Below are positions 26,957 to 36,301 of a stretch of 64,000 bases of DNA, piece after piece (the stretch's first letter is position 1; every line of letters begins with the position of its first letter). This stretch comes from an uncultured Algibacter sp. (GTDB lineage Bacteria; Bacteroidota; Bacteroidia; Flavobacteriales; Flavobacteriaceae). The notes under the pieces are model-generated. The model saw nothing but the letters and a program-made list of their open reading frames with translations. It was not told the origin of the DNA and searched no databases. The stretch covers positions 124,001 through 188,000 of the forward strand of contig NZ_CANKXG010000009.1 of assembly GCF_947487575.1 (NCBI RefSeq), read 5' to 3'. Both the position numbers and the translations under genes were made by a program.

Positions 26957-27799
26957 TCATCTATTTTTTCCTTTGTATAAAGCGTTCAAGACTAATCCTG
27001 ATATTATCATCGCTATTCCTAAAAGACTATAAAGGGTGTATGTTTCACTAAATAATAACACTCCTAATAATAGTGTAAATATTACTTCTACATATTTTAA
27101 TGGAGCCACTTGGTTTGTGGCTGCTATTTGGAAAGCTTTGGTCATATAAATTTGCCCAAAATAGCCAAATAGGCCTAAACTTAATAACATTGGCCATTGT
27201 ATGCCTAAAGGATTTACCCAATTACCAATAGATAGCACTCCGCCTACAACAGTAGAAATTACCATAAAATAATTAACCACAACAACTGGGTGATCACCTT
27301 TTCCAATTTTGCTAATTACAATATATACTAGACCACTGAAAAGCGCTGAAATAAAAATTAAAACTAAACCATAAGCATCCAAGTCTGAGTCAAAACCCTT
27401 TAAAATCACAACACCGGCAAAGGCCATGGCAAAAAATAACCATTGAAACCATTTTATTTTTTCTTTTAAAAAGAAAACAGCAAAAACTGCGGCAAATATT
27501 GGAGCCATATAACGCAAGGAAACTGCGGCCCCTATAGGTAGATATTTAGTAGCCATAAAAAACAAGGACATGGAGGTAACGCCTACTAGACCTCTTAAAA
27601 CTAATAGTTTTCTGTTATTTCCTAAAATAGAAATTTTGTTTTTTAGTAGAAATCCAAATGTAAAAAATAACGAGCTTACAGATCTAAAAAACACAATTTG
27701 AAACGCACTAATATCTGTTAAATGTTTTACTAAAGCATTCATACAAGCAAAGGACAAAGTGCTTATAATCATAAATTTTATGACTTGTTTAACGTCCAA
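26957..27799 (-). CDS. EamA/DMT-superfamily transporter, gene 1
   Basis: Ten-helix inner-membrane transporter of 280 aa with two EamA repeats (about 5-135 and 145-275). PIGAAVSLRYMAPIFAAVFA and NQVAPLKYVEVIFTLLLGV are the matching ends of each repeat. The start is TTG at 27799, overlapping the upstream EamA gene by 11 nt; an ATG nine codons later would cut the first helix. The pair is co-translated and may act together or be redundant. The substrate is unknown. Confidence 0.82.
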   Translation of the reverse strand: MDVKQVIKFMIISTLSFACMNALVKHLTDISAFQIVFFRSVSSLFFTFGFLLKNKISILGNNRKLLVLRGLVGVTSMSLFFMATKYLPIGAAVSLRYMAPIFAAVFAVFFLKEKIKWFQWLFFAMAFAGVVILKGFDSDLDAYGLVLIFISALFSGLVYIVISKIGKGDHPVVVVNYFMVISTVVGGVLSIGNWVNPLGIQWPMLLSLGLFGYFGQIYMTKAFQIAATNQVAPLKYVEVIFTLLLGVLLFSETYTLYSLLGIAMIISGLVLNALYKGKNR

Positions 27800-28703
27800 T
27801 ATTTCTAAATTTAAACTTGCGCTTAGTATTTATAAAATACACGCCAGTTAGTAAAATTGCTGCTGCAATTATAGATTGTAAGGTTATATGTTCATCCAAA
27901 ACCCACCAGCCTAAAATTAAAGCTATAATAGGATTTACGTACGTTGAAGTTGCCACTTTCTCTGGCGACACCTCCTTTAAAAGATAGTTAAACGATGTAA
28001 AAGCAACTATGCCTCCAAAAACAATAAGTCCTAGCATGGACCATTGTACTTCCTTTTGCCAAACATTTGGTAATAACCAAGGTTCATTTAAGCATAAACT
28101 TGTAATACTTAGCATAACACCTCCTGTAAGCATTTGGTAACCTGTATTTACAAATTGATTTACTGGCATATCTGCTTTACCCACAAAAATGCTAGCATAT
28201 GCCCAACATAGCATACAAACAAATATTAGAATCATACCAAATATTTGGCCATCTTTACTAATAAGTTCTTTTTGGCTTACCAATAAAAACACACCAATAA
28301 ACCCTAATGCCACACCAATATAAGACATGATTTTTATTTTTTTTCCTAATAAAACACGCATCATAATTAGGACTACTAGCGGTTGCGAAGAAATCTCTAA
28401 TGCCGCAAAACCACTGTCAATATATTTTAGAGCTACAACGGCTAATCCGTTTCCTAAAGTTAAAAATAGTAACCCTGCAATACTTACATTTATAAATTGT
28501 TTTTTGGTAATAGAAAGACTAATACCAGACAATTTTGCCATAATAAAAATGAAAACACTTGCCACAAGAAACCTTATAGAAGCTAAAAAAAAGGGCGCTA
28601 ATTGCGACACAGCTATTTTGTTTAGCATATAGGTAGCACCCCAAATAACATAAACAGCAAAAAAGGCTAAAATGATAAGAATCGTTTTTCGCGATACATT
28701 CAT
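27789..28703 (-). CDS. EamA/DMT-superfamily transporter, gene 2
   Basis: Transporter of 304 aa with duplicated EamA domains. VIWGATYMLNKIAVSQLAPF at the N-terminus is the RhaT/YdcZ-type signature, and each repeat ends in a SPEKVATSTYVNPIIALILG-like segment. It overlaps the following EamA gene by 11 nt. The two are clearly different proteins rather than a recent duplication. Export of an amino acid or metabolite is the usual role; the substrate cannot be named. Confidence 0.85.
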   Translation of the reverse strand: MNVSRKTILIILAFFAVYVIWGATYMLNKIAVSQLAPFFLASIRFLVASVFIFIMAKLSGISLSITKKQFINVSIAGLLFLTLGNGLAVVALKYIDSGFAALEISSQPLVVLIMMRVLLGKKIKIMSYIGVALGFIGVFLLVSQKELISKDGQIFGMILIFVCMLCWAYASIFVGKADMPVNQFVNTGYQMLTGGVMLSITSLCLNEPWLLPNVWQKEVQWSMLGLIVFGGIVAFTSFNYLLKEVSPEKVATSTYVNPIIALILGWWVLDEHITLQSIIAAAILLTGVYFINTKRKFKFRNIGR

Positions 28704-28753
28704 ATTTAGCCTTTTGTATAATGAATTTCTGGTAAAACCCCAGAAACTATAAT

Positions 28754-29206
28754 TTAAATTTTCTTAACTCTAACAGCATTCATGCCTTTTTGCCCACGCT
28801 CTAGCTCGTAAGTAACTTTATCGTTTTCCTCAATATCTTCAAGTAAACCACTAACATGAACAAAATATTTTTCTTGGTTTATACTATCTATAATAAAACC
28901 AAAACCTTTAGAATGGTCAAAGAAAGATACCTTACCTTCTTTGTTTGCAGGCTCTTCCTCTTCTCTATCCTCTTTCTTTGGGATGCCCAATTCAATACTT
29001 TCCGCTTCAACCTTTTCACGCATTGCCGGGTCTGGCGGTGTATCTGTTAAATTTCCATTAAAATCTACATAAGCAAACTGAATTCCTTGTGGATTTTCTT
29101 TGGCTTCAGCTCTTCTAGCCTCTTTCCTTTTTTGCTTTTCTTCTCTCTTCTTTAAGCGTTTTTTTTCTTTTTCAATTTTGTTAAATGTTACTTGCGATTT
29201 TGCCAT
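28754..29206 (-). CDS. Cold-shock-domain protein with charged coiled N-terminus
   Basis: Protein of 150 aa. Residues 1-40 are extremely basic and helical (KIEKEKKRLKKREEKQKRKE), 55-85 are acidic, and a cold-shock OB fold occupies about 87-150 (GKVSFFDHSKGFGFI as RNP1, KYFVHVSGL as RNP2). It is distinct from the short cold-shock protein at 19.7 kb. The N-terminal tail may bind RNA or ribosomes, an inference from charge. It lies 51 bp downstream side of no gene and 50 bp upstream of the EamA pair on the same strand, so it may head that unit. Confidence 0.85.
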   Translation of the reverse strand: MAKSQVTFNKIEKEKKRLKKREEKQKRKEARRAEAKENPQGIQFAYVDFNGNLTDTPPDPAMREKVEAESIELGIPKKEDREEEEPANKEGKVSFFDHSKGFGFIIDSINQEKYFVHVSGLLEDIEENDKVTYELERGQKGMNAVRVKKI

Positions 29207-29341
29207 AGTTTAATACTCCTACTGGGTTTTATGAGTTAATATATCACAAAGATACGCCTTATTTTCATGACGCTATAATAATCAGTGTATTAATAGCCTC
29301 ATCGCAGGATTATCGGATAAAAAGCATAAAAATAATTATTT

Positions 29342-29424
29342 GGGCGTTACCACAAGGGTCGGGCTTTCGGCAGTCGCTCCCTCCTATGTCGGGGAGCTTC
29401 AACAAATGCCTCAATCCCTAACGC
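29342..29424. repeat. Dispersed GGGCGTTACC...CCCTAACGC repeat, copy 2
   Basis: Shorter relative of 4727-4880. It has GGGCGTTACCACAAGGGTCGGGCTTTC at the left, read as GGGCGTTACC plus GGGTCGGGCTTTC, and CAATCCCTAACGC at the right. The middle differs (CTCCCTCCTATGTCGGGGAG). It is noncoding. Confidence 0.6.
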
Positions 29425-29681
29425 GTGCGTGTTTGCTAAATAATATTTTGAAATGGAAAATTGTTGATTTTTGTAGAGGTTCGTTTACGGTTGAGCTATG
29501 AACAGTACGGGAGTAAATTAGCGTTTACTTTCCGCCACACACATAGCGAAATTTTTTGTTTTGATTTGTTTTTTCCTGTCTAGAGCAAAATCCAAAAGAT
29601 TTTGCGGACATCATAAAAATACGCAAACCCTGCGACTAAGCCCGATGCCCGTATTGTTTGTAGGTTTTTTTATAGCCAGTT
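29425..29681. other. Noncoding region downstream of the DUF6892-like gene
   Basis: No ORF is supported. A perfect 8-bp hairpin, GCAAAATC and GATTTTGC, is at 29585-29605 without a T-run. The G+C is visibly higher than in neighbouring spacers. Words such as TACGGTTGAGC, CAGTACGGGAG and CCCGATGCCCGTATTG suggest old repeat or mobile sequence. Together with 29207-29424 it forms a gene-free gap of 475 bp. Confidence 0.4.
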
Positions 29682-30584
29682 TTATAACCATTCTGTTTTT
29701 ATTCCAGCTTCATTAAGCTCATTAAGAACATTTTCTTTGGCATAACAAAGTGACACTTTTTTTAGATTTTCGAAGTGTTTCGCATCTTCAGAACTCTCTA
29801 TATCCCAATATTTTTCATTGCCGTCCCCAAAACGTATCAAGTTTAAATATATTTCGTTTCCGCCATCTTGGTAGATTTCCTTGATTTCGAAAGCTAAGTT
29901 TTTGGGAATAGTTAAATCTTTGAAATACTGGGTTACTTCTTTAATCGGTCCGTAACCCTCTTTTTCAAGATTAATTTTTCGCTTTTTATACCACAAAGCA
30001 AATTCATTTAGATTGAATTTCGGTTTTAATAATTCTTTGTTATACATCAATTCTTGGATGATTGCTAATTTGAACCCAAAATCCTTGAAAGTGATTTTTT
30101 CCTCATTCTGTTCTTTGATTAAATATTTATCGCGGGGTATTTCTTTTCTAGTGTTTAGATTTAACCTTATAGAAATAGCATAAGGCTTTTTTTTTCCTTG
30201 ATATGTCATTTTTTTCAAGACATAATTTTCAAATCCTATTTGTGTAAGCTCGTGATAGTTTATTTTTTTGTTAGAATCAAAAATTTCTCCCTTAAAGAAT
30301 TGATTAGGGAAGTTTTCAAGGCTGTGATTTTTGGATAGAATAAGACTAAATCCTAAAATATTACCGGAAGAAGCATAATTACAGTAAAGCCCATATTTAT
30401 CCCAACAGTTTATATATGACCGTGTTAATTTTGTTCTACTTTTTTTAGAAGGCTCGCCAAAAATTTCAACTAATGTCTTGTAGTTAGTTGGAAAAGTTAG
30501 CACAATTCCGTTAATTTCTAATCGAGCTTCATAACACTTAATTTGAATGTTTTTAGGTTTAGTTTTTTTTAAAAAATTCAACAT
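29682..30584 (-). CDS. DUF6892-like protein
   Basis: Soluble protein of 300 aa without a signal peptide. Two parts can be seen. The N-terminal region (about 15-130) opens EARLEINGIVLTFPTNYKTL and resembles the DUF7738-type fold. The C-terminal region (about 165-300) reads FGFKLAIIQELMYNKELLKP, then IYQDGGNEIYLNLIRFGDG, ending AGIKTEWL; this matches my recollection of DUF6892. Such genes are often accessory and may be immunity-like, but nothing beside it supports a toxin. It is flanked by repeat-rich DNA, which suggests mobility. Confidence 0.55.
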   Translation of the reverse strand: MLNFLKKTKPKNIQIKCYEARLEINGIVLTFPTNYKTLVEIFGEPSKKSRTKLTRSYINCWDKYGLYCNYASSGNILGFSLILSKNHSLENFPNQFFKGEIFDSNKKINYHELTQIGFENYVLKKMTYQGKKKPYAISIRLNLNTRKEIPRDKYLIKEQNEEKITFKDFGFKLAIIQELMYNKELLKPKFNLNEFALWYKKRKINLEKEGYGPIKEVTQYFKDLTIPKNLAFEIKEIYQDGGNEIYLNLIRFGDGNEKYWDIESSEDAKHFENLKKVSLCYAKENVLNELNEAGIKTEWL

Positions 30585-30716
30585 TCTAAATTGCTTTTTG
30601 AAATTGGCTACAATGTTCCGTTGATATGAAACGTTTTAATGTTTTATATCAGACGTTAAACGAAGTTAGTTGAATTTTTTTACAATAGCAATAGAAATCA
30701 AAATAATATTAACAAA

Positions 30717-32273
30717 CTAATCCTCAGGCGGAAACCCATGAATCTGTTCAAATACCTCATCAAAATTGGTACGTAAATAAGAATTTAGTTTTTTACGATA
30801 ATCTCCTTTTAACCAATCTACAAAATTGTATGTACTTTTACTTATGCACTTGGTATAGCGTTGTATTCTAAAATCAATATCATCACCAAGTTGTTTGGCT
30901 AATGCAAGCGCATCATAAACATCTTCACTATTTTCAATGCAAATTTTAGCATGCTGTTCTATAGAACGAACTAACACAACTTTTGAAGATTCTCCAGCTC
31001 TAATAGAATCTACATATGTTTTTTGAACATCAAAATGTACATCTTCAGATTTTGCAAACTCAGCACGCAAGGCATCAGGCATTTCATATCTAAAATTGCT
31101 TTCTAACTCATCATCCGTTAAAATAGAATCTAAATAATAGGTAGGCGATTTAAATATACGTTGCCAATCTAAACCATCTCCCCAAGGGCCAAACCTATGG
31201 AAGTTATTACCCAAATCGATAACCGAAAACGTTTTCTTGTCTTTTAATATACGTGACCCACGACCAATCATTTGGTAGTAAAGTGTTAACGATTTTGTGG
31301 CTCTGTTAAGAATAATACTATCAACCGTAGGTTCATCAAAACCAGTGGTTAAAATACTTACTGAAGTTAAAATGGCATCAGGTGTTTCCTTAAACCATTT
31401 TAATATCATAGCACGTTCTTTTTTAGTATTTGTATTATCTAAATGTGCCACAGGATAACCAGCCCTTCTAAAAGTGTCATACACATGTAAAGACGTGGTT
31501 ATACCGTTATTGAAAATAAGTGTTTTTTTACCTTTTGCACGTTCCTCATAAGCTTGTATCAATTTGGATAGCATGTCGTTATCTGTATACAAGTCTTCTG
31601 ATGATTTAACAGTGTAATCACCATTTGCACCAACTACTAACGAGGTTAATCCAACATTATAAGTAAACATTTCGGCACGCGCCAAAAAACCATTTTCTAT
31701 AAGAGATTCTATACTTTCACCAACAATTAATTCATCATAGTTGTCAGTCATTGGTAATTCAATACTAGAACTTAAAGGAGTTGCTGTAACTCCTAAAATA
31801 AAAGATTGACTAAAAAATTTAAATAGTTTTGTAAAAGAATTATAATGTGCTTCATCAATAATAACTAGTCCAATATCAGAAATATCGAGTTTGTCATCAT
31901 TTAGCCTATTATTTAGGGTTTCTACCATAGCTACAAAACAGCTATACTCAGCTTGATCACTTAAATCTGCTTTACTATCTACAACTTTGTTATGAACACC
32001 AAATTCTGTTAGCATGTTTGATGTTTGCTTACACAACTCAATACGGTGAGTCATCACCAAAACTTTCTTTTTATGATGTTTTAGATATTGCCTAACTATT
32101 TCGGAGAAAATCACTGTTTTACCACCACCAGTAGGTAATTGATAAAGTAAGTGGTAATCTTCAGGTGACTCTTCAAAAGCTGTAAAAATTTTATCTATAG
32201 CACCTTTTTGGTAACTATATAAATTTTTGCCCTCTACTCTTTCTTCTAATTCTAATTCTGCTTTTGTAGACAT
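30717..32273 (-). CDS. DEAD/DEAH-box SF2 helicase
   Basis: ATP-dependent helicase of 518 aa. LPTGGGKT (about 46-53) is Walker A, VIIDEAHYN is the DEAH box, and GVTATPL is motif III-like. The second RecA domain has SILTTGFDEPTVDSIILNRA and MIGRGSR (motif VI). The pattern resembles the helicase part of type I restriction or SSL2-like repair enzymes. No nuclease domain is seen, and there are no methylase or specificity genes nearby. A role in DNA repair or RNA work is possible. The C-terminal 140 residues are a family-specific extension. Confidence 0.85.
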   Translation of the reverse strand: MSTKAELELEERVEGKNLYSYQKGAIDKIFTAFEESPEDYHLLYQLPTGGGKTVIFSEIVRQYLKHHKKKVLVMTHRIELCKQTSNMLTEFGVHNKVVDSKADLSDQAEYSCFVAMVETLNNRLNDDKLDISDIGLVIIDEAHYNSFTKLFKFFSQSFILGVTATPLSSSIELPMTDNYDELIVGESIESLIENGFLARAEMFTYNVGLTSLVVGANGDYTVKSSEDLYTDNDMLSKLIQAYEERAKGKKTLIFNNGITTSLHVYDTFRRAGYPVAHLDNTNTKKERAMILKWFKETPDAILTSVSILTTGFDEPTVDSIILNRATKSLTLYYQMIGRGSRILKDKKTFSVIDLGNNFHRFGPWGDGLDWQRIFKSPTYYLDSILTDDELESNFRYEMPDALRAEFAKSEDVHFDVQKTYVDSIRAGESSKVVLVRSIEQHAKICIENSEDVYDALALAKQLGDDIDFRIQRYTKCISKSTYNFVDWLKGDYRKKLNSYLRTNFDEVFEQIHGFPPED

Positions 32274-32560
32274 ACTTTAAATTTTGCAACGTGCAAAAAT
32301 AACATCTTTAAAGGGTTTCTCAAGCATGATTTTGGTGAAATTATTCAAGTAATATTAACAGTTTGAAAAAAATTAAAATGATTTCTTGAAGTTATTTTAA
32401 AATTACACTTCTAAGCTATTGAAAAACAATTCATTTAAAAATATTAAAGCCAAATTCTCTATCTATTATTTAGGATTAAATTTAATTGCTAAAATTATTG
32501 AATACCTATAACTTATCTTATCACTACAATTTATACATTTGATTCTATTAATTTTATAAC

Positions 32561-33574
32561 ATGGAAACCAACGATAAACCTGGAGTAAAAAAATATTTAG
32601 CAAATAAAGCTAGATATGATTCAATGACTTATAAACGTTCTGGAAAAAGTGGTGTTCTCTTATCTGCGTTGTCTATAGGTTTATGGCATAACTTTGGTTT
32701 TGTTGATGATATTGAAAATTCAAGAGATATTCTTAGAACTGCTTTTGACTTAGGTATAACACATTTCGATTTAGCAAATAATTACGGTCCACCACCCGGT
32801 TCTGCCGAAACTAATTTTGGAACTATTTTTAAGCAAGATTTTAAGCTTTATAGAGATGAATTGTTTATTGCCACTAAAGCTGGTTATGATATGTGGTCTG
32901 GTCCTTATGGTAACTTTGGTTCTAGAAAATATTTAATTTCAAGTTTAGACCAAAGTTTAAAGCGTATGGGTTTAGATTATGTTGATATTTTTTATCATCA
33001 TAGACCAGACCCAGACACACCTCTTGAAGAAACTATGGGGGCACTTGCAGACATTGTTCGCCAAGGAAAGGCTTTGTATGCCGGTATTTCTAATTATGGG
33101 CCAGAAGATACTCAAAAGGCTGCTACAATGCTAAAAGATTTAAATGTGCCTTTTATTTTAAATCAGGTAAAATATTCTATGTTTGACCGTTGGGTTGAAG
33201 ATGGTCTTTTAGATACATTAGATGATACTGGACTTGGGTGTATTGCTTTTTCACCTTTAGCACAAGGTATGTTGACTGATAGGTATTTAAAAGGCATACC
33301 AAAAAACTCTAGAGCAGGAAACGATTCGATATTTTTAAATGCTGATACGGTAAATACTAATATTAAAAAGATTCAAAGCCTAAATACTATTGCTGTAAAA
33401 CGTGGGCAAAAACTATCACAAATGGCCATTGCCTGGATATTGAGGCAGAAACAGGTAGCCTCTGTATTGGTTGGTGCAAGCTCTTCTAATCAATTAAAAG
33501 ACAACGTGAAGGCTTTGGATTGTTTGGATTTTTCTGAGGAGGAATTGATTATAATCGATGAAATTATTCGCTAA
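32561..33574 (+). CDS. Aldo/keto reductase, YghZ/L-glyceraldehyde-3-phosphate reductase type
   Basis: NADPH-dependent (beta/alpha)8 oxidoreductase of 337 aa. The catalytic tetrad can be placed at Asp70, Tyr75 (in FDLANNYGPPPGSAE), Lys106 and His147 (FYHHRPD). LVGASSSNQLKDN near the end is the cofactor-binding loop. The AKR14-like subgroup is marked by LANNYGPPPGSAE. It probably detoxifies aldehydes. A -7-like TACATTTG lies at 32534-32541 without a clear TTG box. Its stop codon overlaps the convergent type IX gene by 4 nt. Confidence 0.9.
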   Translation: METNDKPGVKKYLANKARYDSMTYKRSGKSGVLLSALSIGLWHNFGFVDDIENSRDILRTAFDLGITHFDLANNYGPPPGSAETNFGTIFKQDFKLYRDELFIATKAGYDMWSGPYGNFGSRKYLISSLDQSLKRMGLDYVDIFYHHRPDPDTPLEETMGALADIVRQGKALYAGISNYGPEDTQKAATMLKDLNVPFILNQVKYSMFDRWVEDGLLDTLDDTGLGCIAFSPLAQGMLTDRYLKGIPKNSRAGNDSIFLNADTVNTNIKKIQSLNTIAVKRGQKLSQMAIAWILRQKQVASVLVGASSSNQLKDNVKALDCLDFSEEELIIIDEIIR

Positions 33575-34302
33575 ATTTTCACAAACTTCTGAGTAGTTGT
33601 GTTTCCAGAATCATCTTTTATTCTAAGCATGTAAACACCTATTGATAAGTCTTCCACATGTATAGATTTTGAATTAGATAGCGTTTGTGAAATTCTCAGT
33701 TTTCCGAGTAAATCATATACTTCTACTTCATTATTTTTTAGATTATTATTTGAAGATGAAATAAATAATTCGTTTTTAACGGGGTTTGGATAGATTGATA
33801 CATCTATTTCTTTATTTTTACTAGTGGTCGTCGTTAGTAGGCCATTCCAAAAATTGGCCTCATCACCATTTGGTGCGAATATTGTTAAGAAACATGCATC
33901 GCCACTAAGTAGACATCCTATTGAATAATTATATGTGGTCAATGGCTGAAAGAAATTAAAATACAAATTTTCAAATTCTTGGTCTCCTGAATTAGCACAG
34001 GCATCAGAAGTAGTTTCAGTAGATAAAACTTCGAAATTTAACGAATTTGGAACTGTACTAAATTCACATTCTAACAAACCACAAACTGAGGTATCAAAAG
34101 ATGTACTTAGGGATTCATTAAAATTCAAAAGAATTCTATTGCCGCCATCATCAGTTATAGGGTATTCCGAGGATGAAGGATATATTACATTGTTAATATT
34201 TAAGTTTTCTAATATTCAAGTGTATTCTTCCAGCATCTGTGATGAAGAAAAATTTGAAAATGATAAAAAAATAATAAAAGATAATACCAGTGACTTCATC
34301 AT
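33571..34302 (-). pseudogene. Type IX-secreted protein gene with in-frame TGA at codon 29
   Basis: From ATG 34302 a signal peptide is encoded (KSLVLSFIIFLSFSNFSSS), then EEYT and a TGA at 34216-34218. The same frame stays open for 214 more codons without another stop. The downstream part includes CGLLECEFSTVPNSLNFEV and an intact C-terminal sorting domain (VSIYPNPVKNELFIS, then GVYMLRI). Related proteins often have a Trp at this place (W-x-L), so TGG to TGA is a simple explanation. Without read-through, translation would start internally and lose the signal peptide, so secretion would fail. Either a young pseudogene or a sequencing error. Confidence 0.75.
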
Positions 34303-34334
34303 GTAAGTATTTTTATGCTAAAGTAATAAAAAGA

Positions 34335-35033
34335 TTACTCTTTAACAACAATAACAGTAGCTTTAACACCAGTGGCAAGGTTCCATTGGTTTTGTGACAC
34401 TATGATGCCTTTATCATCAATAACTTTAAATTCTGCAGTATTTGGTCCAGACTCACCTTGATTTAAGGCAACAAAATCAATTTTATTAAATCCCTTTTGT
34501 AAATCTAGCTTAAAGCCTTTAAAACCTCCAGATAAAAATACTCGGGCATGAATAATATCATCGTTTAGCCTTACTTGAATAATATCTCCGTCAACATAAC
34601 CGTGATCACGATATACTACATTTACAAACTTAGCTGTGCTTTTAAAATCTCCAAAATATTGATCTACTTTGCTACCGTTTCTTAAAGCTACTTCCTTTTC
34701 GCTTAGCTTTAAATTATCTATATTTTTGTTTATTTGTTTAGTATACAATTCTCCAGGGTTTCCAAATTTTTCTTCTGGAAACATGGAAAACTCTTTTTTT
34801 GGTAATTCAAGGTTTGGAGTCGCCTTTGGTAAATTCAAACCAATAGTTTTTTCGTTTTCTATTGGTTTTGAAGGGGTTAGTAAGCTTGTGTCTGCTGAGT
34901 CTTTTTTGCTTTCAACTGCAGGAATAGAAATAGATTTCTTTTTATTATCTATTTGTGCTTGAGTAGCTATTGACCAGCCAATAAAAAAAAGTAATAAAAC
35001 ATAAGGTTTCATCAATCTCATATAATTTATCAT
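34335..35033 (-). CDS. Secreted protein of unknown function
   Basis: Protein of about 232 aa from ATG 35033; ATGs at 35021 and 35012 are also possible and all keep the signal peptide (MKPYVLLLFFIGWSIATQAQ). After cleavage comes a low-complexity, lysine-, serine- and proline-rich linker (about 25-85). A compact beta-rich domain follows (about 120-232: VVYRDHGYVDGDIIQVRLND, then GFNKIDFVALNQGESGP), ending in KATVIVVKE. I do not recognise a named family. The end domain looks like an Ig-like or C2-like fold. No sorting domain is seen. Confidence 0.65.
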   Translation of the reverse strand: MINYMRLMKPYVLLLFFIGWSIATQAQIDNKKKSISIPAVESKKDSADTSLLTPSKPIENEKTIGLNLPKATPNLELPKKEFSMFPEEKFGNPGELYTKQINKNIDNLKLSEKEVALRNGSKVDQYFGDFKSTAKFVNVVYRDHGYVDGDIIQVRLNDDIIHARVFLSGGFKGFKLDLQKGFNKIDFVALNQGESGPNTAEFKVIDDKGIIVSQNQWNLATGVKATVIVVKE

Positions 35034-35301
35034 TCTAAATGACGCTGTATTATTTTTCAAAGATATTTCTTTATTAGAAATACACCTGATTTAATTATAT
35101 TATTTAATAATGGTTTAACAAATACCGTTCCTAAAACATATAATCATTTGTTTTTATGACTTCTCTCCTACCAAAAACTGTTAAAATTTGTTAATTTATT
35201 ACTTTGTTATGCATAGTACTGTAACAAAATTATTATTTAGTCGTCTATCTAGTATAATCAAAAAACAATAAATAATTAATCATCAATTAAAACCAAAAAT
35301 T

Positions 35302-35388
35302 ATGAGAACTTTAAACAACAACCATTTAACAGGAACATTAAACGGCACTAAAAGTAACACATGGAATAGCAAAAGACGTTACAAATAG
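35302..35388 (+). CDS. Very small ORF 1 (28 aa), possible leader or peptide
   Basis: ATG at 35302, TAG at 35386-35388, encoding 28 residues that end NTWNSKRRYK. A near-perfect hairpin (35371-35402) covers its last codons and stop. It is the first of two tiny ORFs before exbD that share a W-x-[SG]-x-[KR]-R-Y tail. No ribosome-binding consensus is needed in this phylum, so translation cannot be judged from sequence. It may be a regulatory leader peptide or a short secreted or toxic peptide. Confidence 0.4.
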   Translation: MRTLNNNHLTGTLNGTKSNTWNSKRRYK

Positions 35389-35402
35389 TAGTAACGCCTT
35401 TT
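35371..35402 (+). promoter_or_regulatory. Hairpin over the end of small ORF 1
   Basis: AAAAGACGTTAC (35371-35382) pairs with GTAACGCCTTTT (35391-35402) with one mismatch and an 8-nt loop that holds the stop codon. It ends in four T. It could be an attenuator or a weak terminator whose folding depends on ribosome position. Confidence 0.5.
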
Positions 35403-35415
35403 AAACCAAACTTTC

Positions 35416-35584
<169 letters not shown>

Positions 35585-35655
35585 TCTAAAGGTCTTATAG
35601 TTATGGTATTGTTTTTGTGAATTAATCAACACATTAACATTTAAATCTATAATTT

Positions 35656-36213
35656 ATGAGACATTCAAAACTAGTGCCAGAAGTAAATGCGGGGTCTATG
35701 GCAGACATCGCATTTTTATTACTCATCTTTTTTTTAGTAACCGCTACAATATCTTCTGATGCAGGAATTAACAGATTACTCCCTAGAGCATGTCCGCAAG
35801 GAACAGATTGCACGAGCAATATAAATGAACGAAACATTTTGCGAATTATAATTAACAATAATGATGAAGTCATGATTGAAAATGAAATCATCCCATTAGA
35901 ATATTTAAAAGACATCACTAAAACCTTCTTAGATAATAATGGTGATGGTAGTTGTAGCTATTGTAACGGATTTAAAGATGTAAAGTCTTCTGATAGTCCA
36001 AAAGAAGCTGTTGTATCTTTACAAAACGGCAAGCAAACCACTTATAAAACATTTGTTGCTGTTCAAAATGAATTAACTAAAGCGTATTATGAATTGCGAC
36101 AAACTTATAGTTTGAATGTACTTGGTAAAACTGCTGATAAGTTATCAAAAACAGAAGAAAAACAAGTAAAGGATGCTTATCCATTTATGCTTTCGGAAGC
36201 AGAAACGAAATAA
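35656..36213 (+). CDS. ExbD/TolR-family biopolymer transport protein
   Basis: Inner-membrane protein of 185 aa. The single N-terminal helix (MADIAFLLLIFFLVTATI) carries the conserved aspartate of ExbD, which conducts protons to energise TonB or gliding-type motors. The periplasmic part contains an insertion with CSYC and GTDCT cysteines, unusual for ExbD and possibly a disulphide. No exbB, tonB or second exbD lies next to it, so its partner must be elsewhere. A hairpin terminator follows. Confidence 0.85.
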   Translation: MRHSKLVPEVNAGSMADIAFLLLIFFLVTATISSDAGINRLLPRACPQGTDCTSNINERNILRIIINNNDEVMIENEIIPLEYLKDITKTFLDNNGDGSCSYCNGFKDVKSSDSPKEAVVSLQNGKQTTYKTFVAVQNELTKAYYELRQTYSLNVLGKTADKLSKTEEKQVKDAYPFMLSEAETK

Positions 36214-36220
36214 AATAGTT

Positions 36221-36268
36221 AAATGATTGAGTTATTTTGGCGGCAACTACAATGATTCAATCATTTTT
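36221..36268 (+). terminator. Likely terminator of exbD-like gene
   Basis: AAATGATTGA (36221-36230) and TCAATCATTT (36257-36266) pair exactly, followed by further T. The loop is long (26 nt). It starts 8 bp after the exbD stop. Confidence 0.6.
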
Positions 36269-36301
36269 GTTTTAAATACCGTATTAAATAATAATAAAAA
36301 C

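Noticed and set aside
30717-32273. Type I restriction R subunit or defence helicase
   Set aside because: There is no nuclease motif, methylase or specificity gene nearby. It is a stand-alone SF2 helicase.
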